The notes beneath the pieces were generated by a model that saw nothing but the letters and a program-made list of their open reading frames with translations, was not told where the DNA came from and made no database searches. Below, one piece after another: positions 25,590 to 35,045 of a DNA stretch of 61,041 bases. The stretch is from Moorena producens 3L (GTDB lineage: Bacteria; Cyanobacteriota; Cyanobacteriia; Cyanobacteriales; Coleofasciculaceae), in contig NZ_GL890942.1 in the NCBI RefSeq assembly GCF_000211815.1, positions 1-61,041 of the forward strand. The letters run 5' to 3'. Both the position numbers and the translations under genes were made by a program. Positions within the stretch are counted from its first letter, which is position 1, and each line of letters begins with the position of its first letter.

Positions 25590-27359
25590 ATTTATTGACA
25601 ATTTCACTGGCTTTCATTGCACCTCGGCGTTAATATATTAACTGCACATATATTTTGTTTGATACACATTTTGTTTAGATGATAAATATATTTATTCACT
25701 TTTTTTAAAACTTAAAAAAAATAAACATTAACTATAATAACTATTATTTTAACCAATAAAAATAACTTAAATTATGTATTGATTATTTTATGTTTATAAC
25801 TATTACTAATATATTGTATAGTTTACAAAACATGTGTTATGTGGCTATAAATATTTATCACCTTCTCTTTAAAGATTTATGACTGGAGAGGGACATGCAA
25901 GCTGAAATCCTCACTAGGTAATAATTTCAGCCCATAAGTTACAAAAATATACATTCTGTTTTAGGCTGACATTGGACTATGTTATAAGGGTTTGAGCGTC
26001 CAGAAAATGAATCGAGGGTTAATTTGGGGCTGTATCTTCCATAAGCTCATTGGCATCAAAGCCTTATATACTGAGTTTTTTAGGGCTCATGTCACCCCCT
26101 CAGGTCACCGACACACGAGCCAGTTCTAATTCCAGGACTCGACCGTGTTCTGTTACCTGAATTCCGGCTACGGAATTACTTTCCATCACAGGCAACTGCA
26201 TCCATGAAACTATTGCTTACAACTCTTGCGGTTATAGGCAATTTGTAGTGCCGATAATCCCCCTTATGGGTATTAACAACACTTTTTGTTATCTTTTTTT
26301 TATACTGTTAGGAAATAACAAAAAGATAACGGCACTTAATATTAGTTTTAATCTGTTAATTCTTGTGTTGGAAGTAGGGGTCTGTATAGTAGACAGGACG
26401 CTACACCAAATAGAACTTGTTTGTTTTTGTGCTGAGAGTGAGAAGTGAAACCAGGGACTGTGGTCGATTAACCGCAGGGACAGTGGCCGACTGGTCACGC
26501 TATTAAACCGGGAGATTTTCCACGTTTGCATCGATGGTAGAAGTCGAAAGGGAAAATGTGCGGCTAATCTCAAAGGGCTGATGTTACCCCCAAAACCTTT
26601 GTTTGCCAAGGCTTGTAAGGGTAATCTCGGGCGAAATATGTGACCCTTTTACATCGTTGTAGGGCTAACCTCCAGTAAGGGATATTAGCCCTACAAACAT
26701 TGCACAGCGAGGGTCTCAGGGCTAACCCGAACAAAAGATGTTAGCTGTACTGCGGTGACCTGCGGTGACACAAAACCGACCTATTGATTTTCCATAATTG
26801 AAGCGATGAGGCTTGCGCCTCCGCCAAAGGCGATCGCTTCAATTATGGAAAAAGTATAATTCCTGTCCGGTGAATTGTACTTAAGATGAAAGTGCGAGCG
26901 ATAGAGGCAAAAAGGTACGTTCTGATTGTATTTGCCTCGATTTTGGGTATACATTATTGCCCACATCTCCTTCAATAGTCACGACCAAGTACGGGAGTTT
27001 TCCACAGTTGCATCGATGGAGGAAAGAGAAAGTACACTTACCCAAGCCATGTTTCAGGCAGTCTGATTTAACCAGCAGACATGTCTGATTTAGCAGTTCA
27101 GACATGAAGGCAACTTAGACTCTAGTGTACTTTGCCTAGAAGGACACATTTTCGGCAATGTTGAGATTTGTATTTCTTATTAATCAAGGTTCTAAAAGAG
27201 GGCAAGTTTACAAAACTTTACAAGGTTGCCCCTCGTTACACCAACCCTAGGTTTACGCCTTGTAATATTACTTTACATCATGTCCGATTTTACACGTATG
27301 TCGGCTGTACGCTATTATATGTTAAATTTATTGTATATTTTATTGACCAATCTTGAAAG
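25590..27359. other. 1.8-kb gene-poor region
   Basis: Very A/T-rich at 25640-25870. It holds hairpins at 26288-26330 (GTTATCTTTTT arms), 26659-26694 (GTAGGGCTAA arms) and 26788-26852, plus a diverged duplicate of about 45 bp containing GCATCGATGG (near 26515 and 26995). Small frames at 26248, 26289 and 27168 lack ribosome sites or family features. No gene is supported. Confidence 0.5.
26788..26852. repeat. Hairpin with perfect 20-bp arms carrying a HIP1 site
   Basis: TTTTCCATAATTGAAGCGAT at 26788-26807 and its exact complement at 26833-26852, with a 25-base G/C-rich loop (GGCTTGCGCCTCCGCC). The right arm overlaps GGCGATCGC. Confidence 0.85.
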
Positions 27360-28013
27360 ATGACGAACTGGTGGGAAAAAGTTAATGTTTCGGCAGCAGT
27401 AGCAGGTGTAATCATTGCGGCGACAGGAGTAGCTGTAGGAGTGTGGAATCAAGAGATTAGATGCTTGGTGAATTCATCAGGAAATAATTGTTCAAAAAAT
27501 ATTTTCTGTATGAAAAATACTAGAACACAGGCTGGGAGTAGTGAGTTTTATGATAGTGGTTGGAAATGTGCAAAATAATCTACGGAAAGCGACTGGGTAG
27601 AGCTAGGAAACGACTACCTGTGGCAAAGTTACTTAAAATTTAAACCTGAAAGTAACCTTAAATCTCGCGACACTAAAATCTGTGCTTTTTACAGTAGATA
27701 TAGTCCTGATTCTGGTAATACAATAGAGGAAAATGAGTGCAGTGAAAATTCCAGTAATTATTCAAATCAGATATATTTAGGAGATGATACGGGTTGGATC
27801 AATCAGAAATTGGCTTTTACTATTTCTAGTTCAAAGAATTATAAAATCTGTTTACAGTTACTAAAACAAGAGAAAAAGGGAAATCCCAACTTAGGAAGAA
27901 GACCTTTAACTGACTGGATATGTAATAGTGAGTCCCCTGATAATCATATTGATTTAGGTGACGATAAAAAATACTATAATCAACAGTTAAGATTTAAAAT
28001 CATCAAGCAGTAA
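27360..28013 (+). pseudogene. Hypothetical membrane-anchored protein gene with one in-frame TAA
   Basis: One 218-codon frame runs from ATG 27360 to TAA 28013, interrupted only by a TAA at 27576-27578. I read the 78 codons after it and found no other stop. The N-terminus has one hydrophobic span (VAGVIIAATGVAVGVWN). The rest looks extracytoplasmic and polar, with spaced cysteines (IRCLVN, NNCSKN, IFCMKN, WKCAK, KICAFY, NECSEN, KICLQL, DWICNS). Either a recent nonsense mutation or readthrough would explain it. The family is not recognised. Confidence 0.55.
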
Positions 28014-28360
28014 GTAGATAGTATAAAGTGAATGTGAGTTGAGGATCGTTCCTGTCCCTGTGACCTCCTCTAAGTCTATATATTAAATTGAGCTTAATTA
28101 GAAAATTAGGACATTTCTAATACCATTAGAACAAAAAATATTGTCTTGAGTTAAAGTCTTAAAAATCATGTCCCATTAAGGTTAAAACCCTTATGGGCGA
28201 TGGTGGTGATGATAAACTGAGAGCGTCTGAATCATCTGCGTCTCTTACTGGTCGAGGGTCAGAAGATGATAAGGAAAAATGATTCTCACTGCGATCGCTG
28301 TACCAATGAAAAACCCCAGCGACTGCCGGGGTGTGGAGTGCAATGGTAGGATGCGATTGA
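28014..28360. other. Intergenic region after the TAA-interrupted ORF
   Basis: 347 bp, with one short inverted pair (CATTAAGG...CCTTATGG near 28172) and a HIP1 octamer near 28290. Nothing else is seen. Confidence 0.4.
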
Positions 28361-28990
28361 TTAAATGTAGTTCTGCGGGGAATATGGATCGATTCCATGT
28401 TCTCGCAATATTCGCAACAGGCGAGCATTTTCTGCCTCTAGATGGTCTGGTTCAGCCATACCTTCCGAAAGGTCTTCTAATTGCTGATTCAGTTCCTGGT
28501 TGATATACTTCCAGCATTCGCTATTGTTTCTTAGATCGGTGTTCTCAGCTTCTAAGAGACTCACGTATTCAGAAAGTTTTTCGTTTCTTTGTTTGATCGT
28601 AGCTGTATCACCAAAAGCTTCACGGATTCTTTCCTCCAACGCATCGATAATCAATCCATTAGTTAAAGCAAAAGCCCTCTTATTACCCTTGTTCCCCCTG
28701 CTGTTCCAGTAAAGGCCAACTATGACCGGGGGAATTCCCTTGATACGAGTCTGACCCTTCAGCTGCTTGGGGTTTAAAACCTCGAAAGTGCCGGGCGTAA
28801 AACCCTTGCCCCATATATCTTTGAAGGCTTTTGACTGCAAAAAACGCCGGGCGTAAGACTCATCTTCTCCGATGGTTTCAGCAGAGCCGGTTTGAGACAT
28901 CAAGTAATCTCCAGACTCCGTCTTGAAACCATCAGCCTTGATATCTCCAATGTAGAAAGGACAGTGAGTTACGTATTGCTTATTTTCCAT
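28361..28990 (-). CDS. KilA/antirepressor-like protein with C-terminal coiled coil (paralogue 2)
   Basis: 209 aa from the ATG at 28990 (MENKQYVTHCPFYIGDIKADG). Matches to the protein at 22407 include ETIGEDESYARRFLQSKAFK, DIWGKGFTPGTFEV, RIKGIPPVIVGLYW, GNKRAFALTNGLIIDALEER and the tail LRILREHGIDPYSPQNYI. Its coiled coil is longer (SECWKYINQELNQQLEDL). The order of a conserved globular N-terminus and variable coiled coil recalls phage regulators. There are no cysteine pairs, membrane segments or enzyme motifs. It is a stand-alone gene. Confidence 0.6.
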   Translation of the reverse strand: MENKQYVTHCPFYIGDIKADGFKTESGDYLMSQTGSAETIGEDESYARRFLQSKAFKDIWGKGFTPGTFEVLNPKQLKGQTRIKGIPPVIVGLYWNSRGNKGNKRAFALTNGLIIDALEERIREAFGDTATIKQRNEKLSEYVSLLEAENTDLRNNSECWKYINQELNQQLEDLSEGMAEPDHLEAENARLLRILREHGIDPYSPQNYI

Positions 28991-29678
28991 GGTTAGAATG
29001 AATATGACATTGAACTGGAGTAATCCTCCACTTAGCGATCGCACCATTGACGGGGAATGCGATCGCTTATTAATAAGTATACCTATTTTATCGTCATCGG
29101 CAAATATGGCTTTTGTTATCTTTGTCGCCTCAAAAAGTTAACAAGAGACGACAGGAAAATCAATGATCACTGCAAGCCAGTAATGTATAGTGCCCCGCCT
29201 ACGGCCAATCGCTTTTAGCTGTTCCGTTCATAAAAACGCTGAATTAATCGATTTTTATCGTCTTTATTTACGAGTACAAATAGCGTACTTTGCCCAACGA
29301 ACGAATCACACCTTACCATTGCAGTCAGTCTTTAACTTCCTGTTATTTTTATCGACAAAATCACAAACAATAAAAAGTGAATTTCAAAGGGAATTAGAGG
29401 TAAAAATTAAATACCAATAACTCTGATTGCTGCCATTTCCACTAATAGAACTACTTCCCACCAGAGTTAAAACTATTGCTTAAAACTATTGCGGATATAG
29501 ATAATTTAAAATACCAATAAGTCCGATTATGTTAATTAGTCGGGAGATAATAATAACCTACAGTATAATTTGATGTCAGTTTGGGTGAAATACTTGCGCG
29601 CCACTTCCTTGTGAGAAGATGGGCGATAGACTACCCGAATCACCGTTCAATTACGTTTGGTAGGTAAGGAATACCCTC
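28991..29678. other. 688-bp region upstream of the sugar kinase
   Basis: Contains a GCGATCGC pair near 29035 and 29060 and generally A/T-rich sequence. The frame at 29190-29420 shows no coding signs. The kinase promoter is probably in the last 150 bases, but I cannot point to it. Confidence 0.4.
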
Positions 29679-30647
29679 ATGACAAGTCCCCAGGTGATCT
29701 GTGCTGGTGAAATGTTGTTTGACCGTTTGTCTAATCAGCCAGGAAAACCCCTAGAACAGGTGGAGTCTTGGACAGACTATCCCGGTGGCGCACCAGCGAA
29801 TACTGCTTGTGCTTTAGTAAAGCTGGGTATACCCACTGCATTTATCGGTTGTATTGGTCAAGATCAGCCAGGAGACATACTGGTAGAGTTGTTAAAGGAT
29901 GTTGGTGTCGATGGCACGGGAGTACAGCGTCATGGTACAGCTCCCACACGGATCGTCTATGTAGTCCGAGATGCCTCAGGCGATCGCAGTTTTGCAGGAT
30001 TTGGTGATATCGATACCACAGAATTCGCTGATACACGACTTCAAGCCGATCACTTGCCTACTGAACTATTTAAGGAAGCGAAGTTTCTAGTATTGGGGAC
30101 TCTGGAATTAGCTTATCCCGAGAGTAAGGCAGCAATTAACCAAGCAGTTAAGTTAGCACAACAACACCAGGTCTCTATATTTATAGATGTGAACTGGCGA
30201 CCGGTCTTTTGGAATGATGCCAATACTGCCATTGAAATTATTCAAGACATGATCCAGCAAGCGGACTTCCTGAAACTGACTGATGAGGAGGGAGAGTTTC
30301 TGTTTGGCACTGCTGATCCAAAAGCGATCGCACAACGGTTGGATAAAGTCAAAGGGGTATTAGTCACAGCCGGGGAACGAGGCTGCGCCTACTATCTGGG
30401 AGGAAACGAAGGTAAATTACCAGCATTTTATGTAGCAGTCCAGGATACAACCGGTGCCGGGGATGGCTTTACTGGTGGCATTATTTATCAACTATGCCAC
30501 CGTGACTGGTCGAGTCTGAGTGATCCAACCGTTGCCAAAGATATTGTCACCTATGCCAGTGCAGTAGGCGCACTGACCACTCTCAAGCCTGGTGCGATCG
30601 CAGCTCAACCTACATTAGCTGAGGTGGAAGCATTTCTCTCTAGTTAG
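29679..30647 (+). CDS. PfkB-family carbohydrate kinase (fructokinase-like)
   Basis: 322 aa. The family transfers phosphate from ATP to a sugar, fructose being the likely substrate by similarity. The N-terminus VICAGEMLFDRLS, substrate loop WTDYPGGAPANTACALVKLG and the C-terminal signature DTTGAGDGFTGGIIYQL (catalytic Asp in GAGD) are all intact. FIDVNWRPVFW and LKLTDEEGEFLFG also fit fructokinases. Length is normal and the start ATG follows GGTAGGTAAGGAATACCCTC. It appears monocistronic. Confidence 0.92.
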   Translation: MTSPQVICAGEMLFDRLSNQPGKPLEQVESWTDYPGGAPANTACALVKLGIPTAFIGCIGQDQPGDILVELLKDVGVDGTGVQRHGTAPTRIVYVVRDASGDRSFAGFGDIDTTEFADTRLQADHLPTELFKEAKFLVLGTLELAYPESKAAINQAVKLAQQHQVSIFIDVNWRPVFWNDANTAIEIIQDMIQQADFLKLTDEEGEFLFGTADPKAIAQRLDKVKGVLVTAGERGCAYYLGGNEGKLPAFYVAVQDTTGAGDGFTGGIIYQLCHRDWSSLSDPTVAKDIVTYASAVGALTTLKPGAIAAQPTLAEVEAFLSS

Positions 30648-30672
30648 GGCTTGCTGAAAAAGTTTTGGTGAG

Positions 30673-30899
30673 GAGAGGCAATAGGCAATAGGCAATAGGC
30701 AATAGGTAAAAAATTATGTGTACCTCATAGCTATGATAAAAGCTCGCTATAGTTAGTTTTTGTACACTGAAGTTACCCTCTCCACACTTGCCACACTCTT
30801 CACCCGACTCCCGACTCCCGACTCCCGACTCCCGACTCCCGACTCCCGACTCCCGACTCCCGACTCCCGACTCCCGACTCCCGACTCCCTACTCCCTAC
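30673..30899. repeat. Heptamer arrays CAATAGG and GACTCCC with composite-repeat arm
   Basis: CAATAGG array 30677-30706, then an intact right arm (AAAAAATTATGTGTACCTC and ATAGCTATGA, about 30705-30745) that shows the empty target of MITE B. Then a GACTCCC array of about 13 copies at 30804-30899, which touches the stop codon of the exoprotein remnant. Confidence 0.85.
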
Positions 30900-32187
30900 T
30901 TCCTAAAACATGGATAATTCCAACTACTATTCCAACTACTATAGTTACCTTGGGCAGGATAAGGAACTAACTCCACAATGCCCTGCTGATTAATTATCCA
31001 TCCTTGGGCTTCAATGATAGGTGATTTCTTTTTAGTCATTGGTTGTGCCTGATCTGGGCTGTTATACCCTAATTTCCTTCTCCTCCAACTCCGGCTTCTT
31101 CTCCTATTGCTTAATTGTGTACTGCTTTGATCAACCATCAGCCGCAAATCCGGTACCACCACTTGACCCCGCAACACCCCAGCTGGGTTAGCGGGGATTC
31201 CTCCTTTTCCGGTAACTAAAAAACTATTGCCGCTGTTTGCTGCACAATCGGTGATGATTTGATTGCTGGTATCTACTACATCTACAGGTAGCTTGTCTAA
31301 GGCTTGGGCGGGGTTAACCTCTGGAGTATTGAGAGTAACGCTGCCATCAATACCAAGTTGGGAGGACGCAGTAATCTTACTAGTGCGATCGCTAAAAATT
31401 CCAATGGCCGAAATCGTGATATTTCCCCCACGGCCTAAAATGGCATTGGCACTGATTTTACTACCCTTTGATGTCAGTAAAAAGTCAGTAGTAATAGTAA
31501 TATTGCCACCAGTAGCAGTATCCCTGGCATTAGTCGTTATCTCACTGTTGTTCCGTAATACAATGAGTTTCGCATTAGAGAGGGTAATATTCCCTTGGTC
31601 TCCAGCAGAGGTTTTAGCATTGAGGAAACCATTGTCGAGTTGGATGGTATCAGCAGAGATGTCCAAAGTTCCAGCAACACCGGTACCTGTACTGCTGACC
31701 GTTACCAATGCGCGATCGCTAGCGCTAAATGTCTTGGTATTCAGGTTAAGGGAACCCGCTTTGCCTGTTTGGGTTGCCTGAGATGCGATCGCACTAGCTG
31801 GCCCATCTGGGTCAATCCTGTTTCGTCCAACTCTCGCTAATCGCTTGTTGTAGGTAGGGTCAATACCAGAGAGAGTGATGTTTTCAGAAGCATTGATAGT
31901 AATATAGCAGTCGCCAGGGCAGTTAGGACATCGACATTAGTCTCACACCCTTTGTAAGCGCAAGAGTTTGACTTCTGACAAATGACTTCTGACTTTTGAC
32001 TTCTGCTATACTACCGGCATCACCACCCTTGAAGCTAGAGGTAAAAATCTGAGCACCATTGGTTAATGCTAGGGTGTCCACATCTAAGCTAATTTCACCA
32101 GCTGAAGCATCACTCTGACTTTTAGCAGTGATCACTGCCCCATTATCCAGACTGAGGGTCGGAGTTTGAATGAAAATTTCACCACCA
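30896..32187 (-). pseudogene. C-terminal remnant of a TpsA / filamentous-haemagglutinin-like exoprotein
   Basis: Beta-helix repeats such as ISADTIQLDNGFLNAKTSAG, GDQGNITLSNAKLIVLRNNS and GGNITITTDFLLT are typical of large proteins secreted by two-partner secretion in cyanobacteria. The end (PVDVVDTSNQIITDCAANSG, SFLVTGKGGIPANPAGVLRG) is the usual C-terminal part. The frame is open from 30896 to about 31925, beyond the nominal start at 31708. Stops and an inserted TGACTTC repeat follow (31965-32010), with more helix repeats to ~32187. The N-terminal secretion domain is absent, so it is a dead fragment. Confidence 0.75.
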
Positions 32188-32191
32188 ACCT

Positions 32192-32466
32192 AAACAGTCC
32201 TATCGGGAATTATAAAAACAACATAAACTCTTGCGAGAAGCTCACCAGCAATTAGAAAAAACCAATACGTCCTATAGCCGATTTGTTCCCTTTGAATATC
32301 TTAACTTTCTTAAAAAAGAAACTATTCTTGATGTAGAGCTGGGGAATCACGTCAGTAAAGAAATGGCGATCATGTTCTCAGATATTCGCTCTTTCACTAC
32401 CCTTTCAGAAACCATGAACCCCAAGGAAAACTTCGACTTTGTTAATGCTTACCTCAAGGGTGTTAT
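32192..32466 (+). pseudogene. Fragment of a class III adenylate cyclase domain
   Basis: Reads KQSYREL-stop-KQHKLLREAHQQLEK, then SRFVPFEYLNFLKKE, LGNHVSKEMAIMFSDIRSFT and PKENFDFVNAYLK, closely matching residues ~205-283 of the cyclase at 50002. It includes the first metal Asp but ends before the second, where composite-repeat sequence begins. An in-frame TAA (32213-32215) also interrupts the coiled coil. It lies tail-to-tail with an MscS-CNB gene, as does the intact cyclase. Confidence 0.8.
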
Positions 32467-32485
32467 AGCGGTTTTTAATCTAGTA

Positions 32486-32650
32486 AGGTACAATTTTTTT
32501 GGTTTTAGGGAGCAGGGACTGAGGCCGTAGGCCACGCGGGGCGCGTTCGGAGCAGGGACTTCGGAAGAGGGAACAGGGAACAGGGAACAGGGAACAGGGA
32601 AGAGGTAAAAAAATATGTGTACCTCATGAGGATAAAAAGCGCTATATAAT
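32486..32650. repeat. Composite repeat with GAACAGG heptamers
   Basis: Left arm GGTACAATTTTTTTGGTTTT, array of GAACAGG (32569-32602), right arm AAAAAATATGTGTACCTCATG and GCGCTATA. It ends the cyclase fragment. Confidence 0.75.
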
Positions 32651-32718
32651 TTTTTCTGCAAAAGCTAGATGCACCCAAACTTGGAAACCCAGCTGTAAAA
32701 TCAATTCCAACAACCCTG

Positions 32719-34209
32719 TCAAATCCCAAAGAGCGATTGAAGGCGTTGGCGAATCTGATTGGTACCAGTCTGTTTTTCCTGTGTTCCACCTACCTTTATT
32801 CCTAATTGCTCTAGGGTCTCCTTACGTGTGAATAATTCTTCGGAAATTTGGTCAGCTAAATCTTTGTGCTTTGCTAAAAGACTCTTTAAATTTTCCCGGT
32901 CTACCACAAACAGAATCGTGTCTTCTAGGGCGCGAAGGGTAGCCGTACGGGGGGTACCCAGAAGCAAAGACATCTCTCCAATAAATTCCCCTGGCTTGCG
33001 GGTGGCAACCCGTTTTCCGATCGATTCCACAAAAACTTCAACTAAGCCAGATAGAATAATATAAAATGAATCCCCTGGGTCGTTTTCTTCACAGATTATA
33101 TCCCCTGCTTTGAGCATTTGACGATATCCTTGCTGAATTATATGTCGTAGATCGCTATCGCTACACTTTTCAAAGTAACTCACCTTCCGCAAGAGATCTC
33201 GCAGGGTCAATTTTCCTCTAGAGTTAGTTTTTACTTTGTTTTTTTTGGCAGCGGGTACAGCTTTGTTAGAAAGGGATTCTTCCTGAGAATATGAGCCGTT
33301 ACCAGCACCAGTTTGTTGAGGTTTTTGTAGCAGAAATTCTAAGTCCTTCAGATTTCGGATATACAGGTCTCTCTGAGGCTCGGCGTGCTCGATTCCCTGC
33401 TCACGAAGTTGCTCTTCTATCAGATAATACAAACTACTCTGAATTGATTCCATATTTGGGGGATTGTCGATCCATACTAAGAGTTCAAAATCCATGCCGT
33501 CTCCAAACCCTTTAAAATATACTTCAGGAGCAGGAGATGGTAAAACTTCTGGTTCTTTGCGAGCCGCTTCTAACAGTACTTCTGTCACGATGACTGGATC
33601 GCTTTCATCGGGAACGTCAACAGGAATTCTGAGCCGAGCTCTGGGGTCTTCATAACTCCAGTTAACCACATTGTTTTCCAGGAAACTAGTATTTGGAACA
33701 ATAACAAACACCCCATCATTGGTGCGGATAGTGGTGGAGCGAATCGAGATTTTTTCTACAGTTCCTGACAGGTCATCAACTTTGACATAGTCTCCCACCT
33801 TAATTGGTTTTTCAAACAGAATCGCCAGACCACTGATAAAGTTGGCGGTTAAATTCTGAAGTCCGAAGCCTAAACCAATACCCATTGCCCCGGCAAAAAC
33901 AGTCAGGGAACTGAGGTTAATCCCAGCCGTTTGCAGAACAATCAAAAATCCTAAGACAGTTAGAACATAGCCGATCAGGGAGGACAATGCTTCGCGAGTC
34001 CCACGATCTAACCCGAAGCGAGTTAGCACCCGACGCTTAATCACGTCCTGAAGTTTACGAGATATATATAAGGTAACGATAGCCATCACTATGAGTTGGA
34101 CTATCATAATCAGAGACAACTCTTGGGTGCCCAGCTGAAACAGCTTGGTGGTAAACACCTTTAAGACGATGTTCCAGACTTTGCTCAGCCATTCAAAAAC
34201 CAACTTCAT
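32719..34209 (-). CDS. MscS-family channel with C-terminal cyclic-nucleotide-binding domain (copy 1)
   Basis: 496 aa. Such proteins are bacterial cyclic-nucleotide-gated channels of the MscS superfamily, in the cytoplasmic membrane. Hydrophobic helices are at ~28-50 and ~75-110, and the pore-lining helix has GAMGIGLGFGLQNLTANFIS. An MscS beta domain follows (IKVGDYVKVDDLSGTVEKIS, NNVVNWSYEDPRARLRIPVD). The CNB domain (~350-470) has the phosphate cassette GEFIGEMSLLLGTPRTAT with the ligand Glu and Arg. The paralogue at 52998 matches over its full length. It lies tail-to-tail with the cyclase fragment, which suggests cAMP gating, an inference. Confidence 0.93.
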   Translation of the reverse strand: MKLVFEWLSKVWNIVLKVFTTKLFQLGTQELSLIMIVQLIVMAIVTLYISRKLQDVIKRRVLTRFGLDRGTREALSSLIGYVLTVLGFLIVLQTAGINLSSLTVFAGAMGIGLGFGLQNLTANFISGLAILFEKPIKVGDYVKVDDLSGTVEKISIRSTTIRTNDGVFVIVPNTSFLENNVVNWSYEDPRARLRIPVDVPDESDPVIVTEVLLEAARKEPEVLPSPAPEVYFKGFGDGMDFELLVWIDNPPNMESIQSSLYYLIEEQLREQGIEHAEPQRDLYIRNLKDLEFLLQKPQQTGAGNGSYSQEESLSNKAVPAAKKNKVKTNSRGKLTLRDLLRKVSYFEKCSDSDLRHIIQQGYRQMLKAGDIICEENDPGDSFYIILSGLVEVFVESIGKRVATRKPGEFIGEMSLLLGTPRTATLRALEDTILFVVDRENLKSLLAKHKDLADQISEELFTRKETLEQLGIKVGGTQEKQTGTNQIRQRLQSLFGI

Positions 34210-35045
34210 AATTCAGTTATTTATTAGTCAATCAAATTGTCAGCTATCAGCTATCAGCTATCAGCTATCAGCTATCAGCTATCAGCTGTTAAGTTTAATA
34301 TAATTAAAGCACTTAAGAGCTAATTTATAAAGTGATTAATCTTAGGGTGGGCAGTGCCTACCAACGCGCTTTGCAAGCTTCATTATCTGTCTGGTGCACT
34401 GCCCACCCTACATGAACCAAGCTGATTGAGAATGGTGCAAGATGTGAGTAAGAGCTAATTTATAAAGTAAATCTTAAGTGCTCAAATCCCTTGACAGATA
34501 TGGATTTCAGGTAAGAGGGGGCAAACGATGGCGAACTCCTGAAACCATTGCAACGCAATAGTTATAGCCCCTAGAAGCGTGAACTAAGAGTGAAGGTCTT
34601 GAATTCTGAGGGTAATTGCGTGTAGAAGGCTAGGGTCAATCTGCTTGCTCCAAGTCCAACGGAAGCATGGGTAGAAAAACTCGCTAATTTGAGGGACATA
34701 TCCCAGTACAAATGCTTTCTTTGCGCCTAGATCATATTTTGGACACAAGTAGAGACACTCTACCTAGGAGCGATACTAAGGTAGATGGGGAAGTATTAGG
34801 CTGGTTTAGTTCACATTTTTTTCATAACTTTTTCATAACTTTTTCATAAATAGCAGATTATTTTCACATTTTGACCATTATTTCACATTTACTTCATAAT
34901 CTAGTTCAGAAAAGCTAATTAGGGGTTTGAGCACTCAGAAATTTAGAGGCTCAATGATGTTAAATAAAGAAGAAAAGACTATCCCCTATCACTTAAAAAC
35001 AATACTCTTAGCAAGATCGTTATATAAATTCCCACCAATTAACCG
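34210..35045. other. Divergent gap between the MscS-CNB gene and the chemosensory cluster
   Basis: Holds AGCTATC heptamers (34241-34287), a complex palindromic unit (34308-34482) and three TTTTTCATAAC copies (34815-34850). Promoters for the channel gene and for the cheW-led cluster should be here. Confidence 0.6.
34308..34482. repeat. 175-bp unit with nested inverted and direct repeats
   Basis: Outer 11-bp arms AGCACTTAAGA / TCTTAAGTGCT are perfect. Inside, AGAGCTAATTTATAAAGT is directly repeated (from 34316 and from 34450) around a palindrome with arms TAGGGTGGGCAGTGC / GCACTGCCCACCCTA (34343-34410). No target duplication is obvious. Confidence 0.6.

Noticed and set aside
26248..26609. Overlapping ORFs of 66 and 106 aa
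   Set aside because: No ribosome site, no family features, and a hairpin (26288-26330) lies inside.
31263..31781. 172-aa plus-strand ORF
   Set aside because: Antisense to exoprotein beta-helix repeats; its regular hydrophobic pattern comes from the repeats.
34308..34482. Calling the 175-bp unit a MITE
   Set aside because: The arms are good, but no target duplication or second copy is visible in the window, so it is left as a repeat.
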